A DNA stretch of 64,000 bases from Lepisosteus oculatus (taxonomy: Eukaryota; Chordata; Actinopteri; Semionotiformes; Lepisosteidae), in the NCBI RefSeq assembly GCF_040954835.1, contig NC_090698.1:27457501-27521500 (forward strand). The letters are read 5' to 3'. The position numbers and the translations under genes were made by a program. Below, one piece after another: positions 10,850 through 25,800 of the stretch (position 1 is the stretch's first letter; each line of letters opens with the position of its first letter). The notes under the pieces are model-generated. The model did not search any database. It was not told the DNA's origin and saw nothing but the letters and a program-made list of their open reading frames with translations.

Positions 10850-13800
10850 CTGCAGAATTAAATAAAAAAAAAAACACTGTAAAATAACTGCAGTTACACA
10901 AAATAATCCATCCAAACACTTCACTTTGGTTACTGTCAAGTAAACTAAAAAAAAATAATCAGTGAAAACCATCTCACTTATTTTATGGTTTCACCTTAAA
11001 TAACCAAATGCAAAAGTATTTGCAAAAAAAATAAGTATCAAATACTTTCAGTAGCCAATAAATGAATCTTTGCTTATGTAACGAGTCTCCTGATAATTTC
11101 TCACCAAGTATTTTAATTGAACCTTGGATGGTAACAGTCACATACAGCTAAGACCTTTGCAACACCAAACTAAAAAAATATATTAGTGCAAGGAACTCAA
11201 ACATGTAACAATCACGGTTTTCTATCATGCTGTAAGAATCGATCAGGTGTCAGAATTATAGAGGGGAATGAGCAGGTCATTTTCCCAGAGACAAACAGGA
11301 CACTTACCGTCTGGTCCCGAAGTTTGTCATAAAGGGACTCAAGCCGTTTGTTCGCGTCATCTAGCTTTCTCTTGGTTTGCTGCAACGGGAGTTTCGTACA
11401 AGAGATGTATTTTTTTTTTTAAAAAAGGCATAACTTACAGTAATCTCCCTCGAGTTCTCGGTCTAATTGATACGTTAATTATTAAATAAAGGAAAGTAAT
11501 GGAAGAGTATGCTTGCCAGTGCTCTTCAGCAGACAGTGGTTTAAAAAGTAAAAAATTATTTACAGCCATATAAAGTACCTTCATACAGAGAAATCCACAT
11601 GAGAAATGTGGGGGTTAATACACGGATAAGGCGGACTTTATCTCCTGCTCTTGAAAGACTTTGATTGTACTGGCCACTTTTTTTACATAAGACTGCAATG
11701 TTTATATTCTTCTTATACTTATCTTATAATTCAAGCAGGGCCTAAAGGATGTATATTTTTTGCAAGCTTCTTATTTGTGTGGGCATGTCCCATTAAGTTG
11801 GGAAAGTTGGCTTTTTTAGAACACAAGACGACTTACTGGATCTGTGGCTGCAGTCATACACTTTTGGATCAGTCCTTCAAAGGTCGTCTTCAAGGTAAGA
11901 TGCTCATCAGGAATAGGCTTTTTGGTAATTTTCTCAGCAGACAAAGATTGCACCGGCTTTACAAAACGCAAGACAAAGAAAATTAAAAAGGCATTAAATA
12001 ACATTAAAGGGAAAGCTCGCTTACAAACTGGAAGTTTTCTTCGGTCAGTCGTTGGTTCAGACGTACTCAAATATAAACTCCAATGCTCATACTAAGGTAA
12101 TTCTTGCACCTGCTCTGTCTGAATAATTAACTGGCTATGTCAAATGGTTCCAACGGGAATCGTGACTCGTTGTAGTGCTGGTTGAACCCACAGATCATGG
12201 GAATTCCCAACGGAACAGCACTGATGGGTCCTGGCAGATGCTAGGCTAACCCGCATGTCAGGTAGAAGTGTCACCGAGAGGCCTAGCGTCATTACCTGTA
12301 TGACATCTCCAATCGGGGCCCCTGGAGGTCCCTCCATGCTAAGCCGGGGGCCAGGGGGCTGTTGGGGTGGCTGGGGAAGGGGCTGCTGCAGACCAGAATA
12401 GGGAGGCTGCATTCCTGGCTGGCCTGCAGGGACCTGCTGTGGCTGGAACGCGGGTGCCTGAGAGGGAGGCTGGGCCTGGGAGTCTCCCATAGGGCTCATG
12501 ATAGGTGCGGTGATGGGAGCTGGAGGAGTGTAGTGGTCTGGCACCTGCAACACGGAACGCAAGTCAGTTTGGGAAAGCAGGCCCGTTCCTGCATTGCCCT
12601 ACCGAGACATTACGTGAAAGAAACAAGAAAGGGGAGAATCGGATATCGGTGATGCAGATATTGTCAATCCCGGATGTAAAAAAATACTCTTAAAAGTGTT
12701 GCAAAGCTGGGATGAGGCAAGTAATGTTGTGGGGCAGTGAGGCTTTAATCAGTTGATGGTGGAGAAATGGTACCTAGGAGTGTTTTCATTATTCTCAATG
12801 ACATGGTAGAAGTAGCTGGATCTAGCAGACTCCATTGCAGCCCTGTATTCAAACATGTACTCCGTCCATTACTGTAGATGTACACTCAAGCCAGAAAGAC
12901 ACCAGTGTTCTGGTTTGTGGAAGACCGGCTTCATCGCACGCCTTCTGTCCATTCAGCATGAGGCAGGTTTTGTGGATAATGGCACAATTTGTTGAAGACC
13001 ACAATAGCACTTAGTTCATGCAGCTACACAGAAAAAGTTCTGACTTATCATTTCTGCTAGTCCGAAGGAGGCAACACTGGGTTGGCATACTAATTGTGTT
13101 GATTGAATCAGTAATGTCCCTAAAGAATCTTTCTTAAATAAGTGTCTGAAAGCCAAACGTTTAAGTGGTAGCCTAAGAAAAAAAAAGTGCACCTTCTTCT
13201 TCTTTGGCACCCGGGAAAGGCTGGGAGGATCATTCCATCCATTCTGTGGTCCTGAGGAAAGAGGATATTAAAATCACTTTCATTTCATTGAAAGGAGACG
13301 TGGACTTCCTAGCAAACCCAACAACTTGAATGTGATAGCTGGCCTCCATTACAAACTAACACCTGTTTCACTCAAACTAGGGCTAAAGGAAACAGCTTCC
13401 ATTTTTACTCATTTTAAGTGTCTGAAGATGCTGAACAGGGGAATGAGCTTGTCTGTCATTATCCTGTCTCTGACAAAACGTTAATCACAGCCCATGACTG
13501 GTCAGATCTACAGTTTAATGGCTGACCTAGATATTTCTCCACTTGAAGCAGTGATAACTCATCAGATACTAATGATCACCGCTTTGAAATATGTGGGTCA
13601 ACCACTACACTGTGGATTATTTTTGTTTAATCCCAAAACCGATATTTATTTGCCTAGTCTATTTACAGCTCCAACAGTGATACTTCAAAAATGAAGACTT
13701 TGCTTGGATGCCAATATAATACAGTACATAGAATGCAGAATTTAGATCTTTAATTTTTTTTCTACAAATTATCTGCTAGTCCAATTACAGAAGATAGCAG

Positions 13801-16800
13801 TGAGAATTTAAAGCAATCACCATTCCACAAAATAAGGGAGTACTTTTAAAATTATGTCCATTTGATTAGTTATTTTGCCACCCAATCTACTGATTCTCAA
13901 GAGATCAAAATAAATCAATATGAATTGCAAGGATGATTTCACTAATATTCCTCCTTCCAATTCACCTTCAGGATAACAGCTAGTGTCAGGATCATTTCCT
14001 CCTCCTGTAAATAAAATCATATTAAACACAGATTCGAGAAAGATCCTAGATTCTAAGTTATAAAACTCCATTGAGTCCCTTTTGGTAGTGTGCAGAAGAG
14101 GACAATGCAGTCTGCAGAAATGTTAACATAACACTATGTCTGTGATAGGAAGTGGACTAAACAAGTTGTTGTTGTTGTTGTGTTCATATGTAAAAAATAG
14201 TTCACAATTTGAACATTTTCAGACTATTTTACTTGGATCTACTCATCTTTTACTTGCCTTCTGCAAACAAAAGGTTAAGTTTTTTCATTTTAAGGTTCAT
14301 TAAAAAAAATGTCAATTTCACTGGATGTACAAGTTTTTTTTTGCAATAAAACAATTGATGGCCAAAACCGCAGAAACGATGAACAAGAGACAGCCATTGT
14401 TATCATTGTGGTGTGCTCAGCCTGCAGAAGGATTTCCACTGGCTCAGTCAGAAAAACACTGCTGCCGTGTAAAAGGACATTGCTTTCCCGGATAAGTCAA
14501 ACATGAAAGGGTAGTGTGATCAAGCAGCTCCCAATTCAGCCATGGATTACTCCAGGTTTCCTTCCCTAGCTTGTTAGTGACCATTTAAAAGTAGAGCAAC
14601 CATTGCACTTTTGAACTTTGTTTTTTGACGTGGCAACTGTGAGGACCCAATTTCTTATCAAAATACACGAGCCAGTACGAGATAACTCGAATTAAAGATT
14701 GACAAGTCCAAAAGCAGTATTACTACAAGTTACTTCTGAACAGTGACCCAATGTGCGGTGGGAGTTAGAAACAAGGTACTAAGCCATTTTGTTGAAGTCG
14801 ATACCCTGTCTTCTTTCAAGAAACACCTCAAGGAGACCCTTGGATTTGTTAGCTACTCACAACCATATGGGCTAGATAAGATATATGGCTTCCTTTCACT
14901 GGCATTTCTTCTTGTGCTGCTTTATGACAGTCAAGCCAATTTAGTTTGTTTTAAATACTAGTCACCTTCCATTTTGACATTATACTGGTTTTATATTTGA
15001 TCAATTTCAAGAACAGCCAGAATGTGTATTTTTGGGAGTATCTTTCTCAAATGTAGAAATCAACTGAAAGGCGGAGAGCTGCAGAGATTTAAACTACATT
15101 GTGTTCTTATAGTTTCAGAAATATTGCTAGTCTGCAGATGTGACATAACACAAGGCAAAATATCTTCATTAGCAAAATGAATAGCTGCCATAAACGTATT
15201 TATAGGATATACTGTAAACACGTATAGCGAACAGCTGCAAACAGAAATAAACCTGAAATTGAATTAATTCCTTGAATTCACACAAAGATAAAATGGTGTA
15301 AAGAATCCAATCTTGGATACACCACTATTCCTTAGGCTGCTCACACCACAGCATAATAAATAATAAATCACTGAAGGAAATGGTCAGTCATGCTAAAAGG
15401 AAATATTTTCACACAGAAACTGAACACCCACTCTCAAAAACATTTTGCTTGACTAGCACAGCTCGCCTTTTCTCAAGCAGCAAAGAAGGGCAGAGGATTA
15501 CTGTAATACAAATACAAAGGATACCCTGACAAAAAATCCCTCAGTGCTGACGTTTCTAACAGGGAAAGCCTTCTTTCACGGAAAGTGTCTAATGCTTGGT
15601 TTGCATTTTTATACCAACAAAGAGTTTCTCAACACTATTTTGGGCAGTATCTGCCAAAAGCCCCAACACAGAACCAGATGAGTTTATCTGAACTGTTTCC
15701 CAGGTATCAGAAGACTACAGGGGGGTTTGTTGCTGCATATCAGATTGGAAGGGAAATTCAATGGACAATGAAGGATAAATGGTTTTGTCATGTTCGACAT
15801 CCTCGATGGAGTTGTTTTTCAACTGCCCTGGAAACACATAATTCAGTACCTAAACCTGTCGACCATAGGCCTCAAACAAGAACTCCACTCTCTCAAGTAA
15901 AAACAAATCCCTGTCAATCTTCCTTAAAGACTGAAATAAAAGGTAAGCTTGTTTACTCCGTTACTTTCTGAAGCAAAACAGCAACACCTATAAATTTCTA
16001 TTCCTGAAGGCTTCAGGAAAAGAGGGGGCGACAAGAAAACGAGCACACCGAGTGAAGACCCGTTTCTGTGAGGCGGGCGGCTCGCTGGGGCAGGGAGAGT
16101 ACCTGTGGTTCCTGCCGGTGGAGGCGGTGCGTAGGAGGAAGCCGGAGCCCCTGGCCCTCCATGCTGGAAGGAGGCTCCGGAAGACAGGGGAGGAGGGGGG
16201 GGGGAGAAGGTCGAGGCAGGAGGGAGGGGGCCCCCCGAGGAGCCTTGCGACTGCCCAGGAAACGGGGTCCCTGCACAGGCAGGTGGCAGGGGGTGAGAGG
16301 GAGCTGGGTGCATGTAGCGAGTTGGATAGGGAGCAGAGGATGAAGAGGAGGGAGGAGGAGGAGGAGTATGTTGGTGAGGCTGATAGATTGTTGGTCCCCC
16401 CACTCCGGGAGAGTACTCCTGGGCTTGGGGGTAAGCTACATTGGTAGAAAAAGAGACATGCAGCTGTTAGTACAGTGTCTTGTTAGGACCTCGTCTAGCT
16501 AGTCTTGACAAGGGGAGTCCACATGCAAAAATGGGTTAGATTCTAGCAGACAGATCAATGTTCGAGAGGTAATATTTAGTCATGCTGGCACTGGAAATGC
16601 AGCTCTAATGCTAAGTTAAAAACAGGCGTTGAAAGACAGTGTAATGGCACACAAATTATTTTCTTTTATAGAGATATGGACATAAGACCAATGCCCTGGT
16701 TGGTGAAAGGAAACAATCTTTTAAAGTTTTGGATCCTCATTTAAATCACGCAAACCGCTGTGTATTTGGAAACTGGGACATTTAAGGCTAAAAGCAAGGT

Positions 16801-19800
16801 TTTTCTCAAAGTATCACAATTTCCTTGTTGAATCTCTTACTTATAAAGATGCTGCCAGATATTCGGCATAAAAGAGTGTGTCCCTTCCTGTGAATCGCAG
16901 GTTCTGCCTGAATTTGGTTCTTAAGGCCTTATGGCAACAACAGAGTTAAGCTGGAGCCCATGAAATTCCTTTATTTTTGCAGTAAAACAGCCTTTGAATT
17001 TGTGAGACTGGGGCTCAGCGAACAACCACTATAAGGTATATCCCACAGTAGAATCAACCCGGAAATGAAAAAACAAACAAAAACAACAATACTGGGTCTG
17101 TATAGTGCTCATAACTAAAGATGGACAACTTTTACTGCTTCTGTAACTGTCACACAGATGGAGCTCTCCTTCAGGGTAACTTTGGGTGATGCAGAAGCCC
17201 ATTCTGTAATGCAATGCATTCTTTTCCTAACTGCAGCAGATTCCCTATGCTATCCAGGTCAGCTGTGTGAGACGCTTACTCTGAGGGTATCCCTGTTGCG
17301 TGTTGGTCTGTGGGTACATGTACCCAGGAGCAGCTGAAGAAGGGATACTGGGGTTGGCCATGCTCTGCATCACGAAGCCAGGAGGCGGTGGCTCAGCCTG
17401 GGAGGGGAAACAGACAGGAAATCTCACTGACGGACACGCACAAACAGCATAATTCAGTTCGAGAGTCCTGACATTTGTTGACATGTACTTCAATTCACTA
17501 CCATAAAGAACAGCAAGTTCTTTTTTCATAGACAGGGCAAATACAGCATTTCACTCAAAATATTCACAGAGCCCTTTCTCTGACAGTCTTTATGAACAGC
17601 TATGTCAGAGTTTCTCAGCTGGTAATTAGCGAGAGATTAAAGATTAGTTAATTTAGTTCTGAAAAACATGTTCTTAATCACATATAGATGTCAATAACTG
17701 CAAAGAAAATAAGCTACCCAGTCAAGCTTACTCACCTTCACTGATATTTATTTTATTACTGGTGTATGTTTGGATGGTATTGGTATGTATTGGCAGATGC
17801 TGTCCATTTTTGGCTTTATGTAGTATATTTGTATTGCATATCTCTTAGTTGCATTAAATTACCAAACCAAATTGTATGCAGACAGTTAATATGGCAGATA
17901 CCCAAGCTTCTTTCAAGAAATGGCTGACAGTGATTTCCAAATTAATCAGTTTTCAACTGCCAAACAAGCTAAGATGGAGTGTGTGGTCCTTGTTCTTTTA
18001 ACTTTTTTTAAAAGTAAAAACAAACTCAATTGAAACAACCACAGGTGCTACAAATACAAGACAGAAAAACCATCTTAAAGCAGGTCATGGGCTGTAACGC
18101 AGGAGGCACTTCTTCATGCAAGACTTGTCTTGTCTTTAGTGTGTGCTATGTACATTTAGAGATCCCATCTCCCACATTTGCAATTTGTGCCATTTTTTGC
18201 TTGGATTTAAAAACAAAAAGTTTTATATCAGCCCAAACTCAGGTCTGTAAAGCAGAAAGGAATATCACTCAAATATTTTTGAACACGTCTTACTTTGTGC
18301 ATACACGATGTACAGAAATAAAATAATTTAACAAATACTCAGAATTCTACAATTTCTAAAAAAATCAGGCTGCTATTTAATGAGCTTCCTTATACTGTAT
18401 TCAGTAGAAACCATCTGTAGCCAGCAGGGCTGTCAGAGCAATGTGCTGGAATGATAATTATCACATTTGATGACTGGCCACAAAACAAAGCAGGGTATTT
18501 GGCTTGATATATTTATAAAAAAAGAAATAGTAATTTCCTTCTTTAAATTATCTCACTTCAGAAGCAGATTATAAAACTGTTCAACAGAACTGAACCTTCA
18601 GATGAAAATGTTGTGCAAATCTTCAGCTCCTGGGTTTATTCTAGATCAATGCACACAGTTCCTATAACCAATGCATCCTATAGACTGGCAGTGAGCTGGA
18701 TACCAATGCAGTATTCATGGGAGTCACAGTGGGATGCCAGCTCAAAGGATACACACACAGGCATTTAGGGACAATTGACCACTTGACCCAGACAAGCATG
18801 TCTTTTGAGGAAATTCAAGCATCTAGAGAAAACCATGCAAACATGGGGAGAACATTTGGACTTGACTTTGGAGGTAACCCAGTCCAGAATTGAACCCAGG
18901 ACCCATTTGGGTTTAGTTCTGGAATCACTGCTCTAAACATGCATACTCATTTCCCTCTAAAAGTGCTACAGAGTTAGCAACTGCTCAATACATTGCATTG
19001 AAAGAACAGCGGTACCATATAGCTCCCATCACAGATATCTCATTACAAAGAGGAATGCTACAAAATGCATCACTAGCAATTCCAAGGCTCAAGGATTTCA
19101 TAGAGATTATTATAAATGATCAATTTAAAGGTCTGAAGGGATTCGCACAGCCATGAGTACAACACAGAGGTACTTTGGTGGGGTAGTTTCACTTATTTAC
19201 TGTAGAACATTTAGTCAACTGTCAGATAGGGAATATTCCAATTTCTATCTCCAAAACTGCATTCAACCTTCACAAACCTGGGTGAATGCTAAAAGGGCTC
19301 ATTGAGAATGAGAAAAAAAATCAATCAGAAAGAGAATGTTCAAATACAAACGTCAATCCAGAATCCTTTGCTGCACTGTAATTTAAACTGCAATGGTATA
19401 TTTTTCCCCACAATACCACAAATTTCACAGCTGATCTCTACATCTGCTGCCACACTCCTGAAGTGATACAGTGTGTAAACTGACCCAGACCTGTATACCA
19501 GCACTGGAGTGGAGAGATTTGGGTTATAGGAGAAGGGGAATCCTGGATGGCAATGGAAGCCTCTTCTTTATTGTCACAGAGGCAATTTTAATTTCTCTCT
19601 CTGCTGCACAATTTCAGAAACATACCGCATCAGCAAGGGACAATGATGCCATGTCATGTAAAACGGCAGCTCTCACTTGTCTAAATGTCTAAATCGCAGG
19701 AATGAGGAACCTCTCTTACCTAATAATACTAATTTAAATAAATGAAAACAAACAATTGTATGGTACTGCAAGTGGAAAGCACTTTATCAATGGCCGTCGC

Positions 19801-22800
19801 CAAAGATACGGGCAGCTTCCAAATTTGACATATGCCTGGAATGGCAAAAGTGTCACACATTTTCCAAAATGACATGCAAGAGATCAGCAAATCAAACAGG
19901 AGTAGTAAAGTAACCTGGAATATGAGAGAGTAAAAACACACTAGAGGTGGCTGCTAAGACAGCAGGTCACTCTTTTTACAGCTGTGTTTCGCAGGCTCCT
20001 GGGGCCGAGCTCTGTTGCTGGTGTGGTGTGTGCGAGGTGAGGAATGGAGGTCTATACCTGAGTGCCTGAGGCAGAAGCTACCGGTGGGATACTTGGAAGA
20101 GCAGTGGGAGTTTGGTTACTCCAGGAAGTGACAGTAGATGGAGTTCTAACCTGAATTAAACAAAGACAAATACCAATGATGGGACAACAATGAAGAGACC
20201 AAGAAAGCAACCTGGTAAGAATGAAGTAAGAAACTAGAAATGCAAGCGCTCGATGATTTAATTAAAGCTCCCTACTGATAAGGAAGGAATCCTTTCAGGA
20301 GCTTATGAAAAGGAAGGCCTAGAAATTGGGTGTACGTTTTGTTCTGGAGAAAAGCTAAAGGCCCCTGTGCCAAAGAACATGTAAAATGCATGTGACACTA
20401 AACACTGATGGTGGAGAAGAACTAAACCCAACCCACACAAACATCGCAGCCTTTCTGCATCTATTTTCACAGGGTCTGTTGTTTCCATATGTAAAAGTAC
20501 ATACAGAGAAGTGGTAAATGCAAGTACAGTATGCATATGCAGCAAAAAAATCTACACTTATTTATGACTTGTTGTCACACAACAACACTGGGGTAAATAT
20601 ACCAATATCACCTGAGAAGTGTTAATTAAGCACAAAGTGTATGAAAACAAAATTGCTTAAAATCATGGGCTTCTCAATTGTCAGATAAATTTGATAAAGC
20701 CTTAAGATGTGAACTACCCTGAGACAACACAGAGTTTCAGACAATAGTTTCGCCAACGTGCAAAACGATAACATTTTGAGGGGGCTTTCAAGTGCATTAT
20801 ATGAAAGACATAAGAGTGTTTCCTTGTGATGAAGCCTCTCTGCCTCCTCTCATCAGCAGCAAACATCAAAACCCTCAAACAGACTTAACCCCAGTGTAAC
20901 CCTGCCGAGTGAGGGGAGAGGAGAGGGCCGGGACCCGAGTGCAACCCTGCCGAGTGAGGAGGGAGGAGAGGAGAGGGCCGGGACCCGAGTGCAACCCTGC
21001 CGAGTGAGGAGGGAGGAGAGGAGAGGGCCGGGACCCGAGTGCAACCCTGCCGAGTGAGGAGGGAGGGAGGAGAGGGCCGGAAACCCAGTGTAACCCTGCC
21101 GAGAGAGGGGAGAGGAGAGGAGTGGTCCTGGAGCCCAGTGTAACCCTGCCGAGCGAGGAGGGGGGAGAGGTGAGGGCCGGGACCCGAGTGTTAGTCTGCT
21201 GAGCGAGAAGGGAGGAAAGGAGAGGTCCGGGACCCCACTGTAACCCTGCCGAGCGAGGGGGGAGGGCAAGAAGGTTGATACCTGAGTGTAATACTGCTGA
21301 GCAAAGGCTGATGCCTGCTGCTGGGCCTGGCCTACAGAGGTGTAGGCCTGTCTGGGTGCTGCTCTCTCCGTGGCCGTGGAAGGGAAGCCCAGGGCTGCCG
21401 GCGCTCCAGTGTGCGCCCCCTGTGCCCTGTACAACCTGTCACGCAGCTGCACGACAGCTGCCTGGGAGGAAGAAAGAGGTCAGTACAGGGAAGAGGCAAC
21501 CACCCCACAACACACACTGACAAGAGGTCTTGCATATACTCCCACCTTTACAGAGAAACACCTTAATGACAAGCTGGTCTGCATCTAATATTTCACATAC
21601 AGCTGCGTCTCCACAAATCTTGTTAAATATTATTTAAAACCCCAAGTCAAATAAATAAGGAACATTTTATGGAAAGAGGTTCTTTTGATCACTTCCCACA
21701 GCAAGAGCCCGAAACACAGGCCATAGCTCTCCTGCTCCAGTGTCTCAGCTATGCTCAGACATGATGGAAGGCCCACACTTATTTCACCGGACATTAACTC
21801 ATCACAGTTGACTTCCTCTTTAAACTTTTTTTTATTTTCCAAACCCCCCTACACACTATTATTATTAAAAATTAAATTGAATCTATTTTATCATTCAAAG
21901 AGTTCAGCATACATGTGCCTACCCTTGAGGTCAGTGTGACTGCAAATATATGAACAACCCAGCTACTGACTTGTTGGCTACCACCCCAATTCCATCATTA
22001 CAGAAAACACAAGTTAACTTCCCAGCCCTTCGGTTAGGCAGTTCTGGTTACTTTTTACTCACTTACAGTGCAACAAATACCACCCCGCACACAGATCTCG
22101 GGTACCTGGTCAGTGCTGCTGGGCAGGTAAGCAATTGCGGTGGCCAGGCTGCCCTGGGCGGCCAGCAGACTAGCGTACTGGCTCATCTTCTCAGCCAGCA
22201 GAGCGCCCACCGGCGTCGAGCTCGCACTGCGCGTCGCCTCCACCGCCCGCTGTAGCACCACTACCTTCTCCACCAAGTCCTGCAGGGGGCGACAGGGGGA
22301 CAGGGGGTAACAGCAGTGCCCCTACCCACTGCCTGGCTCCCTGCCACTGACACCTAACAAGCAGCAGGTGGCACCGCAGAAGCTTTGTGCTCATCCCAAA
22401 CTGCAGTTGCTGCACCATGTTGTGGGTCTCAAACACAAAATGCAGAATCTCACAAATTATCTTCCAAAACATTTTCATGATGACACCATTTATGATACCA
22501 CTTAAAATGTAATGATGCCAAATCATTCAAGTTGAGAATCTGATCGGTATTTAATTTGGTCTTGCAGAAACCACAGCCAAGGTATCTGTAATCAGACTAT
22601 AATATTTTAAAGATATCTCAAACTCAGTTTAGCACTACCCATCCATTATCTGAAGACCAGTCTTTCCTGGTAATGGTCACGGCCACCTGGAGCTTTTTCT
22701 GGAAGTACAAGGTGCAAGATGGGACTACATTTTGTTTGCTGTTGCTAGACATGCGCACAGACATGAGCAAATTAAAAACTCAAACTAACCCAGGAAGAAC

Positions 22801-25800
22801 GTCTCTGGGCTGAGCAAACCCAGCCTGCACGATTTTGTGAGGGCGAGAGGAAACCACAGCACCCAGAGAACACCACATGTGGGCGCAGGGAGAGCGTGTA
22901 AAGTCTACATACAAGACACTCCTGACCCAAGGGCTGTGTGGCATCAGCCCTGACGACCAAGCTACCATATCACCCTTTTAATACTAATTATTAAGCATTA
23001 GCAATAATTTATCTGCCAGCAAGAACTGAGAGTAAAGGAAAACCTGCCGGGTTTAGCTACAAGAAGGGCACTTCAGATCAGATTCCTATCAAATTCAGAC
23101 AATTCATGCAGTCAGAAAAGACAAGCCTCAGATGTACAGTGTAGCATCTGATTCTTGGATCATCCTCTGGACAACCTGGCTCAAGGCAATTTAATTGTGA
23201 GGGTTTTCACTATTTCACTTTGCAGTACAGTAGAGACAATGCCAACCAATGCTTTTTGCCAAGCTTTTGTTGAGGAATTTGAATAAATACCCCTAGCAGA
23301 CTGCACAAGAGGGTTTAGTACTTTCCCTACAAACCTGCAAGGAGAGAGGGCTGTTTCCATCTTGTGCTTTGGTCCAGCAGGCAACCAGTTTCTCAACGTT
23401 ACCAGCGCAGATGTAGCAGAGGCAGGCTTGCGCCTGGAGCTCCAGGTCCCCATCGCCTTCCAGTCGAGTCCCAAGAAGATCTAGAAAACAGACACAGTAA
23501 GATACAACTAGATTCCGGTTATGCAGTAAGAAATGGTGAGAGGTTTCCCTTGTCATTAAATCATATTCAGCATAACCCAAGATGATGAAAGTAAACGTGC
23601 AGAATCAGAAGTCACTTTACAGACCATATTATTGCACGTTTTATTTTTGACATTTTTATTGTCTGTCATATTAAACAAAGATATTAAACCATTTAAAGAT
23701 TTCCATAGCTCGTGCTGCAATTATCTAGATTTTTCAGTGATGGGGGAATTTTTTCACTTTGCTGCCTTCTGTACAAAGGTTTAAAATAATGAATGACATA
23801 ACGTTAGCGTTACTATGAATAGTTTCTTGTGTTATCAGGACCTCACGTGCCATAAATCATAAGGAAGATTGACTTAACACTAAAAGCCCCGTACAGCACC
23901 AGCAAACCCTACCGGGCCAAATTTCAACAAGGCTGGTTTGGACCACATTGCAGGAAGCCCATTTCTGGGAAATACACTTGCAGCCAATTCAGTGGCACAG
24001 GACAGGAAGGAATGTCTAAATTCAAGACGGCGAGAGAAGTGCTCCTCACCACACAGGGAGGCAAACTCTTCAGGGCCGGCATACGTCAGCACAGCCGCCA
24101 GCGCCTCTCTCCAGTTCTGAAGATCACATGCCTCAACAATCTCCTTCCAGTCCTTCATCACCACTGCGGTGATCAGCTAAATTGGGGGAGGGGGAGAAAA
24201 AGCCTTATGGAACTTTTATAAATACTAAAAACAAAAAAATAAAATCATGTTGTAAAACGTCAAATAGTTTACTTTTAAAGACGCCATAGTCGAATTCGAA
24301 GTATGAGTGAATTATAAGGACTGCTAATTGTTGTTGTGAAAAACAATGTGCTTGTAAATGACTCCTAGTAGACTGTGAAGAACATGGCTGAACAATTAAA
24401 AAAAATGAAGAAGCCTTTTGGCTCACTGTTGCTCTTCTCACCCTGGTTATCTTGCTCTGGGTTTTGTCAAAGTACTTCTTCTGCGTCTTTGCCAGAAGCT
24501 CCTGCCCTCCGGCGATGGCCAGGATAATGGCGTCGGCCATGCGATTGTCATGGAGACAGAGGTCGACAGCCCCCTCGAAGTCTCCGGTGAGCAGGGCCTG
24601 GGTAATGAGCCCATCCAGGTCTGCAACAGAAACAAAACATTGGCTAAACAAAAAAAAGCTTTTGGCAAGGTCTAAGCCACAACTACACCAAACTACTTCA
24701 ATCTTTACACACACCTAAGTTTGAAAAATATTCCAGGTTCCTAGGTACTTCAGAATTTAATGTGGTTTCTGAAACAGTTTTAATACATATGGGCTTGGAG
24801 TCAAACTACACGGATAATGATGCTTGTTTAGGCACACAAATCGATGGATAAGCACCAGTGAACTTGTGGAACTGAATAAAGGCTGACAATCAGCCTTTTA
24901 ACATTGATCTCCCTGTAAAGTGCAGCCCAAAAACCAAAATACAAGAACTGTGGGTTAAAATTAGTGTTGTGCAAAAGTGTGAAGTCAATTAACAAAGCAA
25001 TGCACTTTGAAATCTGCACGTGAATTTGCTGACCACATCTCATCTATGAAATCAAGCAAAACAAAAGAACAGAATAAACAGTAGGAAAAACAAAACAGAG
25101 ATGTGTAAAAACAAAAAGGAACTGCAGATTTAAGAAAAGAGGTTTAGGGATACTACTTTTTTTTTATTAAAGCTTTGGATGGAAGAATACTTCAGATTTC
25201 ATTTCACACCAGCATCCAGATACTTTTTTGAAGTGCTGTTTTAGAGATAGTGTTGGACTGTATGCTATTATTTAGAGTAAAGAAAAACAGCTGAGTCAGA
25301 CTAGAAGTGAAAAAATTGGATAAACACACAGTCCTAATTTATACCTTTTCATTTTACATAACTGTTTAATCGGTATATAGGTTATTGTATACAGATAAAA
25401 AGACCCTCTGGAAAAAGCTCAATTTCTGATTTGCAGAAAAAAAGAGCAAATTTATTAACACCTTTTAGTATTTTCTATAAAGGTGGGTAGAGATATTATT
25501 CAGACCTGTCTTTGGGAATGACTGGTGTGCAATAAATGAGAAACCCCAGTGGGGCAGCAACTTGCCTTCGCTGACTGAGAGGTTAAATATCTCTTTAGCA
25601 GCAGTGGGTCTCTCTTTAAGGACGTCACTTTCTCCATCTTCTTCCTTTCTCTGGGTGACGCAGTAAGGATAGCAAAGAAAATCATGTGCTTAAAAATCAT
25701 TTATCATCTGCGTTAGAAAAAAAACATTGGCCTGATGAAAGTGTCAAAAGTTTCACCTGTGGTCCCTAGTAGCACAATATTTGGTGACCATTGCACAGGA

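Noticed and set aside
16052-16447. 131-codon plus-strand open frame opposite the proline-rich exon
   Set aside because: Antisense of SEC31A coding exon 22, open only because the exon is GC-rich.
20853-21281. Long open frame continuing SEC31A coding exon 19 as a protein
   Set aside because: It is the minisatellite read through the splice donor. The proven exon joins in phase to the next one, so it is not annotated as coding.
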